A stretch of 14,188 nucleotides of DNA. Origin: a bacterium (GTDB taxonomy: Bacteria; Krumholzibacteriota; Krumholzibacteriia; LZORAL124-64-63). The notes beneath the pieces were generated by a model. The model was not told the DNA's origin and ran no database searches. It was given only the letters and a program-made list of their open reading frames with translations. The position numbers and the translations under genes are program-made. The stretch covers positions 1-14,188 of the forward strand of contig JAUVBS010000012.1 in NCBI GenBank assembly GCA_030591105.1, read 5' to 3'. This document shows positions 13,216 through 14,188 of the stretch, piece by piece (within the stretch, counting starts at the first letter, position 1; the number at the start of each line of letters is the position of its first letter).

Positions 13216-14188
13216 CACGACTCCTTATCGCGCGGTGCGTCATCGCCACCGCGCCGGCTCTCCTCGATCTCCTGCAACACCTGCGCCCGGGTCTGCTCGA
13301 CCGCCTTGGCGACAGCCTTGTCCACGGCGAGTTCCTTGGCTTCGCTCGCTTTCTTGGCTAACAGGGCGGCCTTGGCGTCAGCCGCGGTTTGGGTCCGGTC
13401 GGTCGCCGCCTTCACCTCGCGGGCGAGGGCACGCTCTTCTTCGACGCCGCGCCGCCGGTTGATGGCCCAGATTCCGGTCAAGAGCACCGGCCACAACCCG
13501 ACGACCATCGGCACCGAGCCGAGGGCGCCACTGGTAAACTTGGGCGCCGGTGTCGTGCCCAGATCGGTGCGTAGCCCCACCTCGGTCGGTGACCCACCGG
13601 TCAGGTACAGCCAGCTGGTACCGCCCATCTCGTGCTCGCCGTAGACGTGATGGACGTAACGGTCGGGATGCTGGCGGATACGCTCCTTGGCAATCATCAA
13701 CAACTCGACGCGTTTGCCGAAGGTGAGCGCCTCCATGGGGCAGGCCTCGACACAGCCCGGCAGCTTGCCCTCACGCAAGCGTGGTAAACAGAGCGTACAC
13801 TTGCGGACATACGGGTTGCGGGCGTTGTCGAACTCGTAGGCGGGGATGTCGAACGGACAGGCGACGATGCAGTAACGGCAACCGACGCAGAGGTTCGGAT
13901 CGTAGCGCACCGCCCCCTCGGCGGTCTTGCTGAACGCGCCGACGAAACAGGCCGATGCGCAGGCCGGTTCGAGGCAGTGATTGCACTGCGTCTTGCGAAA
14001 CAGCGCCGGCTGCTCGTCAGTCGCCTCGCGGTAGCGGTTCACCACGGTGTAGGATTCCGCGTTGGTGCGTCGTTTCTGTGTGAACACCGACTCGTCGTCG
14101 AACGCGGTGGCGGGCACCGGCAGATCGTTGACCTCGTTGCAAGCTCGCTCGCAACGGCGGCAACCGACACATAGCGTGGTGTCGTGCA
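13215..14188 (-). CDS. hmcB: Four-cluster ferredoxin subunit with C-terminal membrane anchor, HmcB/HybA-like (N-terminus cut off)
   Basis: The frame stays open to the right edge, so the gene starts outside the window; the GTG at 14117 is not the start, since codons above it encode an intact cluster motif CVGCRRCERAC. In the 323 residues visible, four [4Fe-4S] motifs occur: Cys6/9/12/16, Cys68/71/76/80, Cys100/103/106/110 and Cys130/133/145/149. This is the standard electron-wire subunit partnering NrfD/HybB proteins. A single helix (about 224-242, VPMVVGLWPVLLTGIWAI) then anchors it, as in HybA and HmcB but not in DsrO. An unusual tail of about 80 residues follows, rich in Ala, Lys, Glu and Arg and probably a long helix or coiled coil. 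The stop overlaps the hmcC start. An hmcA-type multihaem cytochrome would be expected upstream, beyond the edge. Confidence 0.85.
   Translation of the reverse strand, partial: HDTTLCVGCRRCERACNEVNDLPVPATAFDDESVFTQKRRTNAESYTVVNRYREATDEQPALFRKTQCNHCLEPACASACFVGAFSKTAEGAVRYDPNLCVGCRYCIVACPFDIPAYEFDNARNPYVRKCTLCLPRLREGKLPGCVEACPMEALTFGKRVELLMIAKERIRQHPDRYVHHVYGEHEMGGTSWLYLTGGSPTEVGLRTDLGTTPAPKFTSGALGSVPMVVGLWPVLLTGIWAINRRRGVEEERALAREVKAATDRTQTAADAKAALLAKKASEAKELAVDKAVAKAVEQTRAQVLQEIEESRRGGDDAPRDKES

Noticed and set aside
12562-13644. A 360-codon open frame on the plus strand, antisense to the hmcB and hmcC genes.
   Set aside because: The opposite strand carries clear cluster motifs and membrane helices. 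The plus-strand product is Arg/Ser/Gln-rich without domain features.
13215-14188. Assignment of the ferredoxin/NrfD pair as dsrO and dsrP.
   Set aside because: The ferredoxin has a C-terminal membrane helix, which DsrO lacks, and the pair is followed by a 46-residue single-helix gene as in hmcBCD.

Overview
The window looks like a chromosomal piece of a Gram-negative, anaerobic, probably sulfate-reducing bacterium with fairly GC-rich DNA. The evidence is a complete sat-aprB-aprA operon (sulfate activation and APS reduction), a second operon resembling the HmcBCD part of the Hmc transmembrane electron-transfer complex, and several outer-membrane-type proteins and a lipoprotein. The phylum cannot be fixed from the sequence alone. 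No dsrAB, qmoABC or aprM lies in the window, so the respiratory direction (sulfate reduction rather than sulfur oxidation) is inferred mainly from the Hmc-type genes.

Layout. Positions 1-121 (minus) hold the first 40 codons of an exported protein cut by the left edge. Positions 300-2946 (plus) hold two envelope genes: a repeat-containing surface protein and a DUF3943 protein. Positions 3000-6767 (minus) hold sat, aprB and aprA, closed by a clear rho-independent terminator. A 600-base AT-richer gene-free stretch (6768-7367) follows, with a candidate sat promoter overlapping an inverted repeat, a tandem 12-mer and a strong hairpin. Positions 7368-8698 (minus) hold a DUF4136-type lipoprotein followed by a small beta-barrel protein. 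Positions 9038-9367 (plus) hold a small unrecognised cysteine-containing protein with a good promoter. Positions 9556-11739 (plus) hold an NfeD-type membrane serine protease and its slipin/stomatin partner. Converging on these, 11758-14188 (minus) holds an Hmc-like operon: a four-cluster ferredoxin subunit with a membrane anchor (N-terminus cut by the right edge), a ten-helix NrfD/HybB-type membrane protein, and a 46-residue single-helix protein.

How the parts fit. Sat makes APS from sulfate and ATP, and AprBA reduces APS to sulfite and AMP in the cytoplasm. The HmcBCD-like subunits would move electrons between the quinone pool or periplasmic cytochromes and the cytoplasmic side, where sulfate respiration consumes them. 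NfeD and slipin are a widespread membrane quality-control pair. The envelope proteins have no visible link to sulfur metabolism.

The most notable details are the tiny hmcD-like gene, an alanine-rich charged tail after the HmcB anchor, a 21-bp repeat coding for a GDGSAAT array at the HmcC N-terminus, a histidine-rich HmcC loop, and several unexplained dyads in the regulatory gaps. No CRISPR array, tRNA, rRNA, transposon or clearly new multi-gene defence system was seen.
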